From assembly GCA_037954325.1 (NCBI GenBank), contig JBBMNZ010000035.1:5649001-5713000 (forward strand): a stretch of DNA of 64,000 bases. Direction: 5' to 3'. The notes beneath the pieces are model-generated. The model was not told the origin of the DNA and did not search any database. It worked only from the letters and a program-made list of their open reading frames with translations. Below, piece after piece: positions 44,927 through 59,900 of the stretch. How positions within the stretch are numbered: position 1 is the first letter of the stretch; each line of letters begins with the position of its first letter. This stretch comes from Fistularia commersonii. Taxonomy: Eukaryota; Chordata; Actinopteri; Syngnathiformes; Fistulariidae. The position numbers and the translations under genes were made by a program.

Positions 44927-47900
44927 TCACCCCCCCACTGATATGAGGGTCTGTGGACAACTGATTAAAACCCTCATGGCAACGTCTGCCTTTGAATAAA
45001 ATGTGATAACCTAGTGTATGACATGCATTTAAAGTTATATCAATGGCTGCCATTTCCGTGAAAGAATATAATGCATTTTAAGTTAACGAGTGCATGAATT
45101 AGTGATTTTTTATTGAGGATCCTAAAAACTGAAAAGTATTTATTTTAGATTTCATTTAAGTAGTATTGGAAATCATATAGGTATCCTTCCAACATTTAGG
45201 GAGGAAGGATGAAATGAAGGAGAGAAGGACCAAAGGAAAGGAAAGAAAGATTGAAAAGAAATAAAGAAGGTCAGGGTTTTTGATTACTGAAATGCACTCA
45301 GCAAGTTAATCACTGACCGCAGCTGAGGCAGAGATCCTGGATGTGACCTGGAGCCACTCTGTGGAAATAGATGCAGAGTCTATAATTATGCTGCGGCATT
45401 TCAAAGTGTTAACGTAAATATTTTGCTGGTAGGGCATAAATATCAGCTATCTGAATCATGCAAGGTGGCAGATGGGCTCTTTTATGCTTTATCAGGCTCA
45501 CACACATTCTTTGTTCCGTGCATGAACCTCCTGGCTGGGAGGTGTGAGAGCATTTTACAACCTCCTGCTCTCAGCTGACCGTATTGGAGTGGAGTATTTG
45601 TGCATACACACACACACACACTTACACACTCACATGCTTGTGTGTTCGACAGAGGAAAATGTACAATGGCGTGTCAGAAGCTGTGAACTGAAATGCCAAG
45701 ATGATTGTGTTTACTTTGCTTTGATGCCACTGCTCTGGTGACGCAGTCAGTGGCATCAGGCAGTTAAATTGAAAATAGGATTCAAATTGAGTCTTTTCTT
45801 GGCAGTCAAAATTCAAAAATAGCAGTTAAATTTCAAAAATAGCCCAAGTAATTTGAGAATTTCATGTGCTACAAATGATTGGAAAACAGACGAAAAAAAA
45901 AAAAAAACATCTCCCCAAATCTCAGCAGACACTAAAAGATCATTTAAAAAATTCACAAAATCAACGACCTGCAATTTTCAGCGCACATAAATAATATAGT
46001 TTATACATATAAAATATTCACTGTTTCTTTTTTATGCAATTCACATGGCAAAACCAACCCCTTGAACATTTTTTCTTTACGACAGATTTGCACCGGCAAA
46101 CCATTTTATCAACACTATCACCATGTTTATTACAATTCTAAATAGCTAAGAAAAAAGTTAAACATCATATTTATGATGAATTTATCTCCAATTTTTTTCC
46201 TTAATTTTTCAGTCTTCCCTGGTGAAAACCTATGGCATGAGGTCACATTATTCGATGGATAAAATGGCAGTGGCTTTAGGTTCCTTTGTAGACTCTTTCA
46301 AAATGCCATTAACACAAAGTAGGTAAATTGAAAACTCTAAATTGCCCGTAAGTGCGGATGAGGGAGCAAATGGTTTTATATCTCTACATCTGATCCGGGC
46401 TGTACCCCGCCTTTCACCTCATGCCAGCTGGGATCAGCTCCACCCCACCTACAACCCTCTGCGTAGGATATACACAGGAGATCAATACATGAGTAAACAA
46501 AACAAGGATAAAGCCCTTATTTTTACATGGCAGACAGTATCTAAAATCGTATAAAACGCAATCTCCCTGAAGAATCCTCTAAACAGATGGCATTTTGTCC
46601 ACTTTTTAAAGCTGAGTTCACAGAATCTAAACAGCCCGTGAATGCTCAACAACTATCCCAGTGCGCAGGAGCAGCCAGATGGAAAATAAGAGCTCCTTGT
46701 GTCTTCAGGTAACAACAGAAGTGCCTCTGGGAAGCTGCATCTATTGATTGAATTTGAAAAGGTGTGTAAAATGTCGGCACACAGATTCCTGGAACTTCTA
46801 TCCCCAAAGTGGAAACTAACCGGTCAGTGTTAATAATCTTCAGAGGTTCATTTCCTTGTATATCGTATTGTTCACATGACAATATAAATATATGAATTGA
46901 TATTCTGTGATTTGAATGTGAAGCTAATTGAAAGAGTCAAACTGATCTGAGAACAGATGCCAAATTCCAAAGTTATGGTCTTCTAAGTCCACATCCCACA
47001 TAATCTATCTGCCTGTTATGGCAACCTATAAATCAAACTGTCTTTGTGAACTTGGTTTGCTAAGCCTTAACCATGAGTATACTTTTTACTTTTTTATATT
47101 GAAACTAATATAAACTAATCATCTATTACAATCTTACAACTGACATGACATTATTTTCGTGCAAAGCATGAGTGGGACTTTATGATAAATAGAAGACTAA
47201 TGCAACCGTACAATTGCAAATACACAAACCAACTTGCTGTATATGCTCATATACAGAGGTACGAAGAATACATATAACATATATATTTTGCATCTGGTGC
47301 TTTGAAAAAGTGCTGCGACAAATGTGCTACTTCAGCCTGTAGGTATGTTTTTTTTCTTATGTTGTTCCCTTATATTCAAGGAGAGGCTGCTCTCATGATG
47401 CATTTGAATGCATGACTGATGATCCAGCGAACTGTGCAGCACCATGATCTGTGCACGTGTGTGTGTGTTCAGGGCTTATATCATAGAAATATTTATAGAG
47501 CAGAGCCCAGTTCATTGGGGGCGTGGCTGAACGCCAATTGAATCATATGGAAATATGTTGAAAAACAGCAATGCCTCATAACTTTGTTATTATCCGCCTG
47601 TTTCAGAATCGCTCACCTGAACATTAGATTCTACACTTTTTGTTCAATATCATTTCATATCCACTGGATAACATTCTTTGATTTGCTGCAAGGTTCCTTG
47701 AAAACTTTCCCCAGAAAGCGTATTTAACCTAGAGGACACACATTTAGTTTTAGTCTCAAGGATACGGTCGCTGTGAGGTTTCGTTTCTACCTAATGAAAA
47801 AGCCACTGCGGAGATATTGGACTACAGAGTTCTTACATATTTGAATTAACCCATTTTTGTGTGTGTGCTTTAAGGAGGAAAAGTATCCAATTTCAATTTG

Positions 47901-50900
47901 ATCAGTTCATTCTGAAGATGAGAAAAATACATTCGCTTTTGACCTTAAAGGGTGTAAGCTCACGGAGAACTGTGCTCTCTTCTGAGAATGTCATAAAGAT
48001 TTTATATTGAGTCATATTTGGAATCTATTAGTGATAGAGAGCATTATTTCTTTTTCAAAAAATCAGGTTTGAACATTGCAATTCTTATGCATTCCTAAAA
48101 CATCACTCAATTTTAAACAATTTTACCTGTAATAGATAACAATTACCCTTGAAACTGATATTTGAAATTGCTGACACAATGCCAATAGTTGAATTAATTA
48201 ATAAACTGAAAATAATGTATGAATCAATAAATAAGACCAAAACAGAAGAATGTTCCATGGAAAGACAGTGGTATTTACAGCCCTATTATTATAATGATAA
48301 CTGCAAGTTTTGAATGTTTTGCCTTATATAAAGTTGAATTTGAATTGCAATATAATCCTTTATATAAAACGGCCTTGAATACAACTCTCACCTGCCTCTC
48401 ACGAGCCAAGAAAGAGACACGTTCTGCAGCCGACAGGATTATTGCACCACAAATACTTAAAAACCAACCTCCAAATAAATAAATAAATCAAAGATGACTT
48501 GGAATTTGTGCTTCTGTTATGAATTTAACACACACACACACACACACGCACACACATATATACAGGCAACGTGTTTTCTTTACTTAATACTGTCTTGATT
48601 TTCTTCACTTCATTCATACTTGAGATTTAGCAGTAAATGAATGGAGAACCAGCTCATCGCAAAGGCATTATGTCTCACACATGAATGTATAAATGTTAAA
48701 AATACACGCTCTCTTTCATCCCGCCTCTATTTTTCGCGTTTGCCATTTAAAAGCATTTGCATGCTCGGCAGGGCAATGAGTGCTGCAAGACTCTCGGTTT
48801 CCTCTCGGGCGTCTCGAGAGCCTCTTCTTCTTCACCAAAAGTCCACTCCACAGCCTGTCTGCCCATCTTTTCCCGCCCCACCAAACACACTCGGACGCAC
48901 CCTCCCCCACTATTCTCGCTCACACCATCTCTAGCCATTTTTCTTTTGCATGATGGCCAAGTTGACCCCCAGCCTCAATGTCTGGTTGGAGCATTAAATG
49001 TCTCATGGGATCAGTAGTTAAAGTAACTTCGTATGTAAGTGAGTTTTAACAGATTCTGGATTTGAATTATTCATCTTGTGCAATTTAGCACCCTAAAAGG
49101 ACATGCTATTGCCTTTATGGTAATGACAAGTGTTCTGTTCTCTGCTCTATTTTCTCACAAACAAGCAGGACTCAGAATGATCACTCTGACCTGATGTCTT
49201 CTTGCGTGTATTTTTTTTTTGTTCGATTTACCTTCACGTAGAAACGACGGAGATTTTTGTGAATGGCAAAGTAAAAAAAAAAAAAGGGGTTGATAAAATC
49301 AATAATTTGTCCCATCTAAGGAGTTTCAGTGCATAGCTAAGTTTCACTGAGAACGCCGAATTTGCTCGTTTATGTCACCTTGCCTCCATGACTACTAATT
49401 CAACGTCTAAGCTGAAGAAATGCTCCTCTCATTGGAAGTGTTTCTAGGTTCCAACATAGTTGATAATAAAACTGTCATTACTATCAGGTCTCTTGATTTA
49501 TTCATGTCTGCCCCAACTGTCATGCCCTATCGATAGCGGTGACGAGTATTTTCCTGAAGCCATGTCTGCGCGAATGCTGCTCACACATGCTGATTTTTCC
49601 CTCTCATCTTATAACAAGCCTCTCCCTCGGCCCAAAAGTTTGCATTTACCGTTTTAATGCATAGAGTCGCGGGTGTCGTCATCTCCCAGAATCCCAGCTT
49701 TTTTTTCTCCATTGTCACCTCGTTGCCCCTCCGAAACCCCCCGTCTGTCCTCACGATGTCTGCTGGGATGTCTGCTTGTTATGATTTCCGTGACAGCCGG
49801 CTGGCTTCTAACCAGTCGTCGGGGTTAAAGACCTGATAGTTGAGTTGCTGAAAAAAAAGGGGAAAAATGTAGCTTAATAAAAACAATGTTAGCCCATGAT
49901 TAAAAAAAAAAAGTTTGCTTTTTTAAAGGTGGCTGAATTCTTAATTGAGGACATCTGAGGCTTGAGATACAAAAAAAAAAGCTAGTTGTTCAGCTGAGTC
50001 TAGACAGTTCCCTGTCTGAGCAGCACTTTTTCAACCGCATGCTTATTTATTTAGGAGGTTTTAGCGGTTTGCTGGCGGACGGATCATGCACTCTTTTTTT
50101 AAAATTATGAAATACATTTTGATAATATTGTAATTCAACCCCCCATTCTATCATGTAAATTTTTTTGCGGATGAGAGCTGGAGCTTTGGACTGATAGATT
50201 CATAATGAGAAACAAGGATGGGGAGGCGACGCGTTCCGACAAAAGTAGCGGAAACCCGCCGCTGGTTTTTCTTTCATAATTGCTTCTTTTATGATTTTTA
50301 GTGTGAAATGTGTCTGACCATGTCAATGAGTCCATCTGCGCGTGCACGTGACTACAGGATAGTCTCTGATCGAAGGGCCTATTTAATCAGTGGACATGTA
50401 ACACAGTGCAGCTTTGTAATCATAGTTGAAACACCATGACAAGCCTTCCTTCCTTCCTTCCTTCCTTCCTTCCTTCCTTCCTTCCTTCCTTCCTTCCTTC
50501 CTTCCTTCCTTCCTTCCTTCCTTCCTTCCTTCCTTCCTTCCTTCCTTCCTTCCTTCCTTCCTTCCTTCCTTCCTTCCTTCCTTCCTTCCTTCCTTCCTTC
50601 CTTCCTTCCTTCCTTCCTTCCTTCCTTCCTCCCTCCCTCCCTCCCTCCCTCCCTCCCTTCCTTCCTTCCTTCCTTCCTTCCTTCCTTCCTTCCTTCCCTT
50701 CTCCATTATCTCCTTCCATACTGTTTTGCTGTCAACACCAAACATTGGAAAATTTCCATTTCTGCTAAACATGGATCAAATTTAAAGTACCTCGGCACCT
50801 TTAAAGTAAATTGAGCGTCACATCAACACGGCCAGGCGGCAACCAAACAGAAGGCTATGAAGTCTGGCATAATCTGCCAAGTGACATCTTAAGAAGGCTT

Positions 50901-53900
50901 TACCTCCAGTCTGCCTCCGCTTCCTCTTTTCTCTGCCGTATCATTGGGTCCCTTTTATTTCTCCTGTCATTCTCACCACAGGACTGTCACCAGGAGTTCA
51001 ACACCGCCTTTCGAATGTCATTGTTCTCCGCATGAGGACAATCTCTCGCCTTCGAGGGGAAATCTCAAATGTAATGGGGCCAACGCAGTGTCGTTTTTTT
51101 TTTTTTTTTTTTTTCTCATAACAGCCCTTAAATCAAATGAGAACAAGCACAAAGCTATTTAAAGAAAGGGTGGACGAAAGCAACACGCAAACCTCAAGGC
51201 GATACCTGCCGGCAATGTTTTAAGGTGTCTCTAGTTCTTCATTTCTGACACTATTTCCTGTTTTTTTTTTTTCCTTCCTCGCGGTCTTCGCCTCCTCTCC
51301 TACCGCATCCTCTCTAGTTGGCCTGCAGATGAGAAAGGAATATTGATCTGGATATTAATAGAGTGATGAGGAGTGAGTGGGGTTTCTGCGTGGCAAGTTT
51401 GAGAGCAATCGGGGGGTTTCGAACTTGTGGGTGACTGGTAGCGATTTCACGTCTGAATCACTTGGCTTTAAGGCAACAAACCTAACGTGGAAGTTTCCAC
51501 TCGTCTCTCTGATTTGTTCACTCATTAAAGTGTCATGGCGTTACACAACTAACCACACTACACTGCCTGGGAAATATTGAGAGGGTGGATGTCTGCTTTT
51601 AGTCGTTTTAAATAATGAAATGTTAAGTAATGATCCCAAGTACAACATTTTTGCGGCTAACTTGTGGTAATTGTAAAATAAGAACAAATTGGTTTTGAAT
51701 AAAATGAGAGAAACGGTGAAAGAAAAGAAAGAAAGAAAACAAATGAAGTCCATGATTTAGATTTTCATGTCTCCACATTAGTCACAACCTGATTGCCAAG
51801 TAGCATGTAAATACCTGAAAGGGTCTCTTGGGATCTTGTTACCTCAGAAAAACCTTGAGAAAACTTCAAATGGTCCTTCAACAAATAAATATGTAGACTG
51901 AGTGATAAACTGATTTTGGCGATCAAAGATTCACACTCAATAAAATATGTCTGGCCATTCATTCAAGCCCATTCTCTCTCTCTCTCTCTCTATATACACT
52001 GCTCAAAAAAATAAAGGGAACACTTAAAAAACACATCCTAGATCTAAATGAATGAAATATTCTTATGAAATACTTTGTTCTTTACACAGTTGAATGTGCT
52101 GACAACAAAATCACACAAAAATGATCAATGGAAATCAATTGTATCAACCCATGGAGGTCTGGATTAGGCATCACACTCAAAATTAAAGTGTAAAAACAAA
52201 CTCCAGGCTGATCCAACTTTGATGTAATGTGCTTAAAACAAGTCAAAATGAATCTGTGTTGCTTCCTGAGTGGACACTATGATTTCACAGAAGTGTGATT
52301 GACTTGGAGTTACATTGTGTTGTTTAAGTGTTCCCTTTATTTTTTTGAGCAGTATATTTATCTCTTGTGAATGAATGTGGAAAGCGGATTAATTACCCTC
52401 GTATCTTGGTTTTGTGTCAGCTGGGCCTGTTCTTGCTCAGTAAAATCGCACAATTGTGCTTTAAGAGAATAAAGTAAGCCCTTCAAAATTAGTTTAATAC
52501 AGTTTTTTGGGATACATGTGTCGGTGACCTGCACAGACATACCACGCTGCTCCCTTCAATCTCACAGAACAACAAAAAAAAAACAGCTATCTGCCTTCTG
52601 CTTCCTTGCTCTTCTTTACTCTCACCGTGTTGTTTTAAGCTGCATCTGACAAGCGCTTGAAAATAAATCCACAAATCTGGAGCACCTGAGTGACAGCGAA
52701 TTCTTTAAAAAAATATGATGAAAAAACAAAATAAAAGCAAAAGCAAACAAAAAAAAAAAAAGAGTTAATTTCAAAGATGAAAATGCTCTCTCCAAAAATA
52801 GCACAAAGATCTGTCGAAAAGAAAAGAAATGTTTATAAATTTAGCAAACAAATGTATGATCACTTAGTCAGTCAGTGACATCCAAATATAGAGTTCCATC
52901 GTGTCAAATACAAAACCAAGACCTCAAGAAATTAGACTTGCACTAAAAACATTACATTTCCGTCATGAGAGAAGAATGCAGACATTACTCTGTGATTGAT
53001 CTTGATTTTGAGATTTAAGTCTTTGGTGAACTAAATGGAACAAGGAACCTTCATGAGTCACAGGACAGTTACCGGTTTCACCCTTCAGAAAGAAGATCCT
53101 GGGCTTCGGGCACTGATGTCTTCACAGTCAGATTTACAAACATATGAACCCTACAGATTAGCTTATTCATCAGTTTGTTGACATCATTTAATGTGTTTTG
53201 TTTAAAATATCATATCAGCATTCTCTACATGTACAAAGTGTAGCATATAAATAAAGCCCATATAAAAAAGAACGTTATTATCTCTTACCTTTACTTATAA
53301 ATGAAGTTCATGCACCGCTCCTTCTGAAGAAAAGCATCGATAACTCGCTTCTAGAAGTCTTTCTTATCTTTCTTCAGTTTTTAAAAGTCTCTCTGTCTCA
53401 ATGGAAATCACTGCCAGTGAAGACAGTCGTCCTTGATCGGTCCTGTTCCAAAGTTTTGAGTCTTTTCATTGCTGAGAATGAGCGCTCCACCGATGCTGTC
53501 GCAGCTGGAACAGTGACCACCGGCCGGAGCAACTTTGTCACCTCAGGAACAGTTTGAATGAGATCCTTCTGGGCCAAAAAGTTGAGAAGCTGCCCAGGAG
53601 ATTTACATTCATCCCTCACCATCCCTCCCTTATTTACTGTAATTTGCTATTGCTAATTCTATTATTCTGTAGCCGAGTAGTAAAAAGGATTCCTGGGATC
53701 ACCAGTGCCCCCTACCACGAGGCACCGTTACTGCGTGCCTCACTTAATGTCTCTTCTCAGTTGTTTTATGATCGACCAGCACAAGAAACATGTTACAGTT
53801 GTTGATGAAAAACATTATACACATCAGCTAAACTAGGGAAATCTAGTTCATATATTAAAAGGGAAAATTTTAATAGTGACATACACAGAGACATCGATAG

Positions 53901-56900
53901 GGTCTCAGTGCATAGCATATCAGCACAGTTAGCACAATCATTGTGCAATTCATAGTGGGCTCAGCTGGTTGCTGTGTCAATGCAAGTTTCTTCCTCATAT
54001 TTGAACGATAATTGTGATTTTTTTTCAGCAATTTTGAAAAAAAAAAAAAATATATATATATCTTTATAGTACTGAATAAATATGACCATTTAATCAAATT
54101 TTTTCATTTTACATTTTTTTCTTCCCATGATGACAGGTGAGGTCTTGCCTCTACTGACTGCACGTCACTGGAGCACACTATATATAATGGGTGGGAAGCA
54201 TTCACAAAGGGTTTGAAAAGTGTCTCTTTTCCATGAAAAATTTACATCTATACATTCCAAAACTGTTAGCATTAATTTGCTTTGTAAATATAATCAAGCT
54301 TCATATGAGTGCCCTTCCAAGCTCAGAACTTTCATTGAAATGCAGTAGATGTTAACTTTATGCTTATCTGTGTGATAACATGCTGTGTACAGCGGGGGAA
54401 CAATCAGAGTCAAAGGCTTCTGAACATACCCCAACCGTGTTCCCGGGGTTTTAGAGAAATTGCAATTTGGCAGAAAGGCTAATAATAAACAAACAAGGTT
54501 AAGGTTTAGCTTCAGGCATTATGTTCAACAATTTGTGCTGGTGAAGAATGAGTCACCGGAAGATGGGTAAAGTAGACGCAGGTCCTGCCCCAATGAACCA
54601 GCCGGTGTAGTTTGAAACGGGATGTAATAAAAAAGGTCTTATGGGTAACTGAACCACATAGAAATAGATTGCAGCTTTGAGACTTGGCGCTGTCATGCCA
54701 TTTGGGAGAAGGTCAAAGGTCAACTTAGAGCATACACATCATGAATATCATGATTGTCTTCTCTCCTCCCTTTATCTTCAGGCTGCATGGGCGCCGTATC
54801 AGAATCTGAATGTAAAACATTCAGAACAGATAAGGCCGATGCCTCCTCATTGAACATTGTTCTGTGACCCAAATTAAACCAGACCAGCATATTTAAAAAA
54901 ACAATCTCAGTCAAGTCAGATATGTTTTTTTAAACGTATGGTTTCATATCCCATGATCTAGGAAGCTTCGATCTCAAGATACTTTTATCAGATGATTCTT
55001 CAACTATCATCAAACGTTGATTTCAAAGTTAATTGGATTTTTCTGTTAGTTGAATGTTTTTTTTTCTAATCTGGTTAAAATTGATTTGGAGTAATGCAGC
55101 TGCACTTCAAAAGCCAAAGTCTTGCCAAGTAAACTTGTCTTGGCAAGAAAGAATTTTTTTCACCCCTTTCAATTGAATAATCTGCCAAAGCTCTGAGCAA
55201 AACAACTAAAACAATCCATCACTTTTCTTATCTCTGCTTGTCTTTTTTTTTTATGTTATCATCAGAATGTCTCTCATCCAAGGCAGAGGACCGGCTGTTC
55301 AGGAAGCTGTTCAGGAGATACAACCAGTTCATTAGACCGGTGGAGAACGTCTCCGACCCTGTCACAGTGGAGTTCGAGGTGTCCATCTCCCAGCTGGTCA
55401 AAGTTGTAAGCAACACACACACACACATACACAAACACACACAGCGGAGGGTGGTGTGGCACAGGAGGTAGAGCAATTTGCAACCGAACCTTCCTGGTTT
55501 GATTCCTGGCTCCTCCCAGTGTGTCCAAGTGTCGTTGAGCATGTCACAGAACCCCTAACTGCTCTCCTGGCGCTGGTGGACAGCAGCCGACTGCTCATGG
55601 TTCATCCGTGATGGGTTAATTGCAGAGAACGAATTAGCCCACGAGGGATTAATGAAGTATAAATGATTATTATTACACACACTCACACACACAGCTACTG
55701 GAGAATGTATCTTATGCCGCTGTCCGCATTATTCTCAGAGCGTGGTTTGGTATCCTCATTTTACTTTACTTAAGGCTTCCACAAAACGGCATGCATATGT
55801 TTAGTGACCTATCTTGATAACATCTGTCGGCATTGAAAACAGGAAAGATAAGCTGTGGAACAAAGGAAAGGGGTAAAATTAACGCAGATTTCTTTTTTTC
55901 TTTAGTCTTTTCAATTTCATGGATTCAGAAATGTCGCATGAGTGTCGTCGTCTTGCAGTTCCAATATTAAGTTTAAAGGGATCAGGGCGATCCTACAGCG
56001 AAAAATATGGTTTTCAGCTTGGAGGGGCGGAAATCCTCAGATTAAGAGAAAATTGCCTGCAGGGACCTTTTTCAGACCTTACCGATATGCAGTGATATCT
56101 GCTAGCTTGGCAAGGTGAGATTTCTACAAAGGTGTGTGTGCACAAGTGCACGTCCATGCTCTGACTGAGTGACTCCAAGTGTTGTCTGTCCACACACTTC
56201 CACTTTTATTGTGGTGAGGACTGTGTGGAAGGTCAATATTCCAATGGCTGTCTAAGAAAGAAAGGGCTGCAAATATCCAATGAGAGAAGAATGGACTGAT
56301 TTCTATTAAAAATGAATTGAATTGATATTTAAAACATTATTTTTTCTAACATGAACTCATTTCCGTCCTTGTTATTAAACACTTGGCTTACAGTTGCTTA
56401 AAATGGTTTACTTCACAATCTCTCTCTTTCTGCTCCCCTCCCTCACACACACACACACACACACACGCACGCGCGCGCTGACTAACAACTTGTATTTTTT
56501 TCCCCTCTCTTCCCATCAGGATGAAGTGAATCAGATCATGGAAACAAATTTATGGCTCAGACATGTAAGTTTCAAACCCCATGCATTGACACATGCACAC
56601 AAAAACACACACACGCACACAAAACTTCCATTACATATTTCATTGACCGTAACACTTGTTGGAAATAGGGACAAGTGACAGAGCGGGCACAAACCTATGC
56701 ATATTAAGCAGACATAATACGCTATGCTGCAATTTATTTCTCTCCCTCCCAGTGTGAGTGTGTGCATGACCGTGTGTGTCACTGTGAACATTATACATCA
56801 CCAAAATGGTTAGCACAGCCCTGAGGAAAAAGTGAGGAGACCAAGTGAAGAAGAAAACAGGCTGATTTTAGATGGACCCCTGAATGCTATCAGCTGCTGA

Positions 56901-59900
56901 TCAATGCCAGCATTATGTTTCGTCACGCTCTGCCTGTCAGCAGATCCATGGCCGCTGACCCTGAACTCCCGACCTGGCGCAGGCGACTCATCTCCTAAAT
57001 AACACATTTTGACTCCATCCTTAACGTTATGACTGCGCTTCTTTTAGTCCTTGGTGCATATGTGTAAACATAACAGATGTGATTTGAATGGGTGTCTAAT
57101 TGCAGTACAAGGCCAAACAGCTGTGGGACACTGATATGATTCAATGGGAGATAAAATGATGCAGTGATCTTTGAGCTCTCCACTTAGAATGCATTGAAAT
57201 GTCTGTAAAGGCTGCTTGTAACGGCTGAGCTGTTTATTCAGACCGAGGCTACGCTAATGAGAGGCTATATCAACACCGCAGTCCCTGATAAACACTCTGG
57301 ACGGCTGCCAGTGGGTTTATAGCTGATGGTGGAAGCCCCCCTCTTGATTAATTTATTACATCTGTTGTGCAACAACTCTGTAGGGGATGTCCTCTGAAGC
57401 CCCCTCCCCAAAAGGCTTTCCCATTGACCTATGTAAATTCAAATTTGTTTTTGAAACACCAGAAGCAGTTTTTTTTTCCTCCCTGCATCATGTCTTTGGG
57501 ATTCATTTTCTTTCTGAATCGCCTTTCAATCTCTGCTCCTTATGCTTTGTCTGGTTGATGCTGCTGTACATTTAGGAATGGAGCATCTCCAAAGCTCTAC
57601 AAATATATTGAGATTCCCAACTTTACTAAATTGGGAACTATGGAGAGGATCACATCTATGCACAGACACTGTACTGATTACTGAGGTTGTGGTTAAAACA
57701 AATTAAAAAGGAACACAGGAAAAATAAAATAGACCCCTGTCAATTGTCTAAATTTTCTTCATTTGGCTAGGTACTGAAATGTTTACTTTAAGATTTTTTA
57801 ATGTTTTATTTGTTTTCTCACACTTTTTTGTATCCAGACCTCAAAAAGTAAATACTGACATTTCACTTTTTACTTTGACAATAGATAAAGTAAATACACA
57901 CATAAATTAAGATAATATTGAAATAAAATAAAATAAAATCTCTGAATAAAATGCCAACTATATTTCATATGTTCTATTAAAAGTAACTGTATAAAATTCT
58001 ACCTGAATTAGCCGTTTGGTCCATGTACTCTTTTAAATTGAATAAGCTGTTGACTTCCCATCCTGCCTTTCTGTTAAATAATGCTGAAACAAAAGCACAT
58101 ATTAAAAACGACAGCGTATTTCTAAATGTCCTGTTTCATTGTCATCTGTTTGTATAAATGGAATGGAGAGCAAATGTGGAATCACTAGTATTTTGAAAAC
58201 AATAACAGCTCACCCTTCCATGAATTTCACCGCCAACCAATCGTAATGCAGATAAATGGAAAAGCCAGCCTTGCGTGCAGTGGTTAATTAAACAGCTCCC
58301 GGGTCATAACTGGATATTAATCCGCCTTGCTAATGAATGAATTCATCTTGAATGACATGCAAATAGCCAAGACTAATGGATCCACGGCTCATGAAACGTT
58401 ACCTGCAGGTATGTTGATGGAATAGCGAGTGAATGCACTCATCCTCCCTTTCTTTCACTCACTATGTACCGTATAATCGATGTCTGTTGACTATTGTAGC
58501 TTGTATTTACTTAGTTTCTGCACACCATTTCCATCACTTTGAGTTCCATCAAAAAAAATACAGCAATGATATTCAGCGGTGAATACGAGAAAAGAACCCA
58601 GTTGCTCAGTTAAACTATCTGCCTGTAATTATTTGATTTTTATTTTGCAAAAATATCTTTATTTAAGACATCAAAGACGGGTTTGCCCCCGGTATAAATA
58701 TTTCCCTGAAATATTCCCGCTTTAGTGAGTCTTACAGACTAGCATACAGTGGAAAACAAGAAATAGATGACTCGTGCATAAATTGTTCAGTGTTAATTTT
58801 TCAATTTTTTTTTCAGATCTGGAATGATTACAAGCTGCGATGGAGGCCGGCTGAGTTTGATGGAATTGAGTTCATTAGAGTTCCCTCAAACAAGATCTGG
58901 AGGCCTGACATTGTCCTCTACAACAAGTGAGATCGTCACCATTATCATTATCATTATCATGATTAGGCCATTGCAATCAAAATGTGTAACAGAATGTCCC
59001 CCCCCAAAAAGCTACATATTTATTTTTGGATTGGAGAGAGACAGTGAAACTGGGTAATGGGGAAATGAATGAACAGCTGTAAAAAAAAAAAAGTCCCTTA
59101 TTTTCAAAGCTCGACCTTCTGTGGGTCCAGTTATCAGCCATACCTCCTGCTACGGCTCCTTCTGACCCCTGACCCCTTGGATATTGAGCTGGGGAACTAA
59201 GACTATGGGAGCAGTGAAGCCTGGGAGTATTGGCATTACCTTTAACTTAGACTGTTATACCACAAAAACAATGCAATCAAAAAAAACAAAAAACAATAGA
59301 CCCTGCCAAACTAAGAAGGTAATAGCACCTTAAATACTCTTAGAGTACTTAAATTACTCTGACCTCCATGTGATATTTGGAAACACGGACCTGTGTTATT
59401 TTGGTTATTTTTACTTCAAACTGTGATCCTGCAAGAGATACCGATCCTACCTTTGGGAACATTTTGCTTTCATAATCTTTTATCTCTGTCGTCCAGATAT
59501 AAGGTTTATGCAGCTAATTTGCGTTTTCTTATTCTTTATTCTCATTCTTTATTTATTCTGTAAGCAAGAGGATGATGTGATGTCACAGAGTCCAGCGCAA
59601 GGTTTTTTTATGTAAATGCATGTGATCATTTAGCAGACGGGGCTATATCAGCTCCGACCAGCACATCGCAAACAGACATTATCCTAAAAGGATCTCATGG
59701 GGTTACGGCCTTTTAATGCTAGAGAAGCATGGCTATCAAAATAAGAACATTCATATCCATAAACAATTATGATTTTCATTTGGGCTCACTGTACTTTAAA
59801 CCAAATTAGGGAATTTATTGCAACAATAACAGGCAAAATTGAACACACACAAAAAAAGAACATCAAAAATCAACATCTGTGAGCTACTTGTTGTAGCACA

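Larger units (their letters stand above)
44285..55265 (+). other. chrna6: chrna6 intron 1 (11 kb)
   Basis: The longest intron. It holds (CA)n tracts (44896-44925, 48531-48556), a dispersed-repeat 3' fragment (46326-46475), the (TTCC)n array (50441-50699), a Tc1-type deletion derivative (51995-52356) and a hAT transposase remnant (53345-53632). A POU-octamer motif ATTTGCAT occurs at 48755-48762, with no proof of function. Confidence 0.85.

Noticed and set aside
48755..48762. POU octamer ATTTGCAT in chrna6 intron 1 as an enhancer
   Set aside because: A single 8-bp match is expected by chance in 64 kb and nothing else supports it.
50383..50785. Arg-Lys-Glu-Gly and Pro-Ser-Phe-Leu reading frames of about 100-130 codons
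   Set aside because: They are translations of the (TTCC)n microsatellite in both strands.
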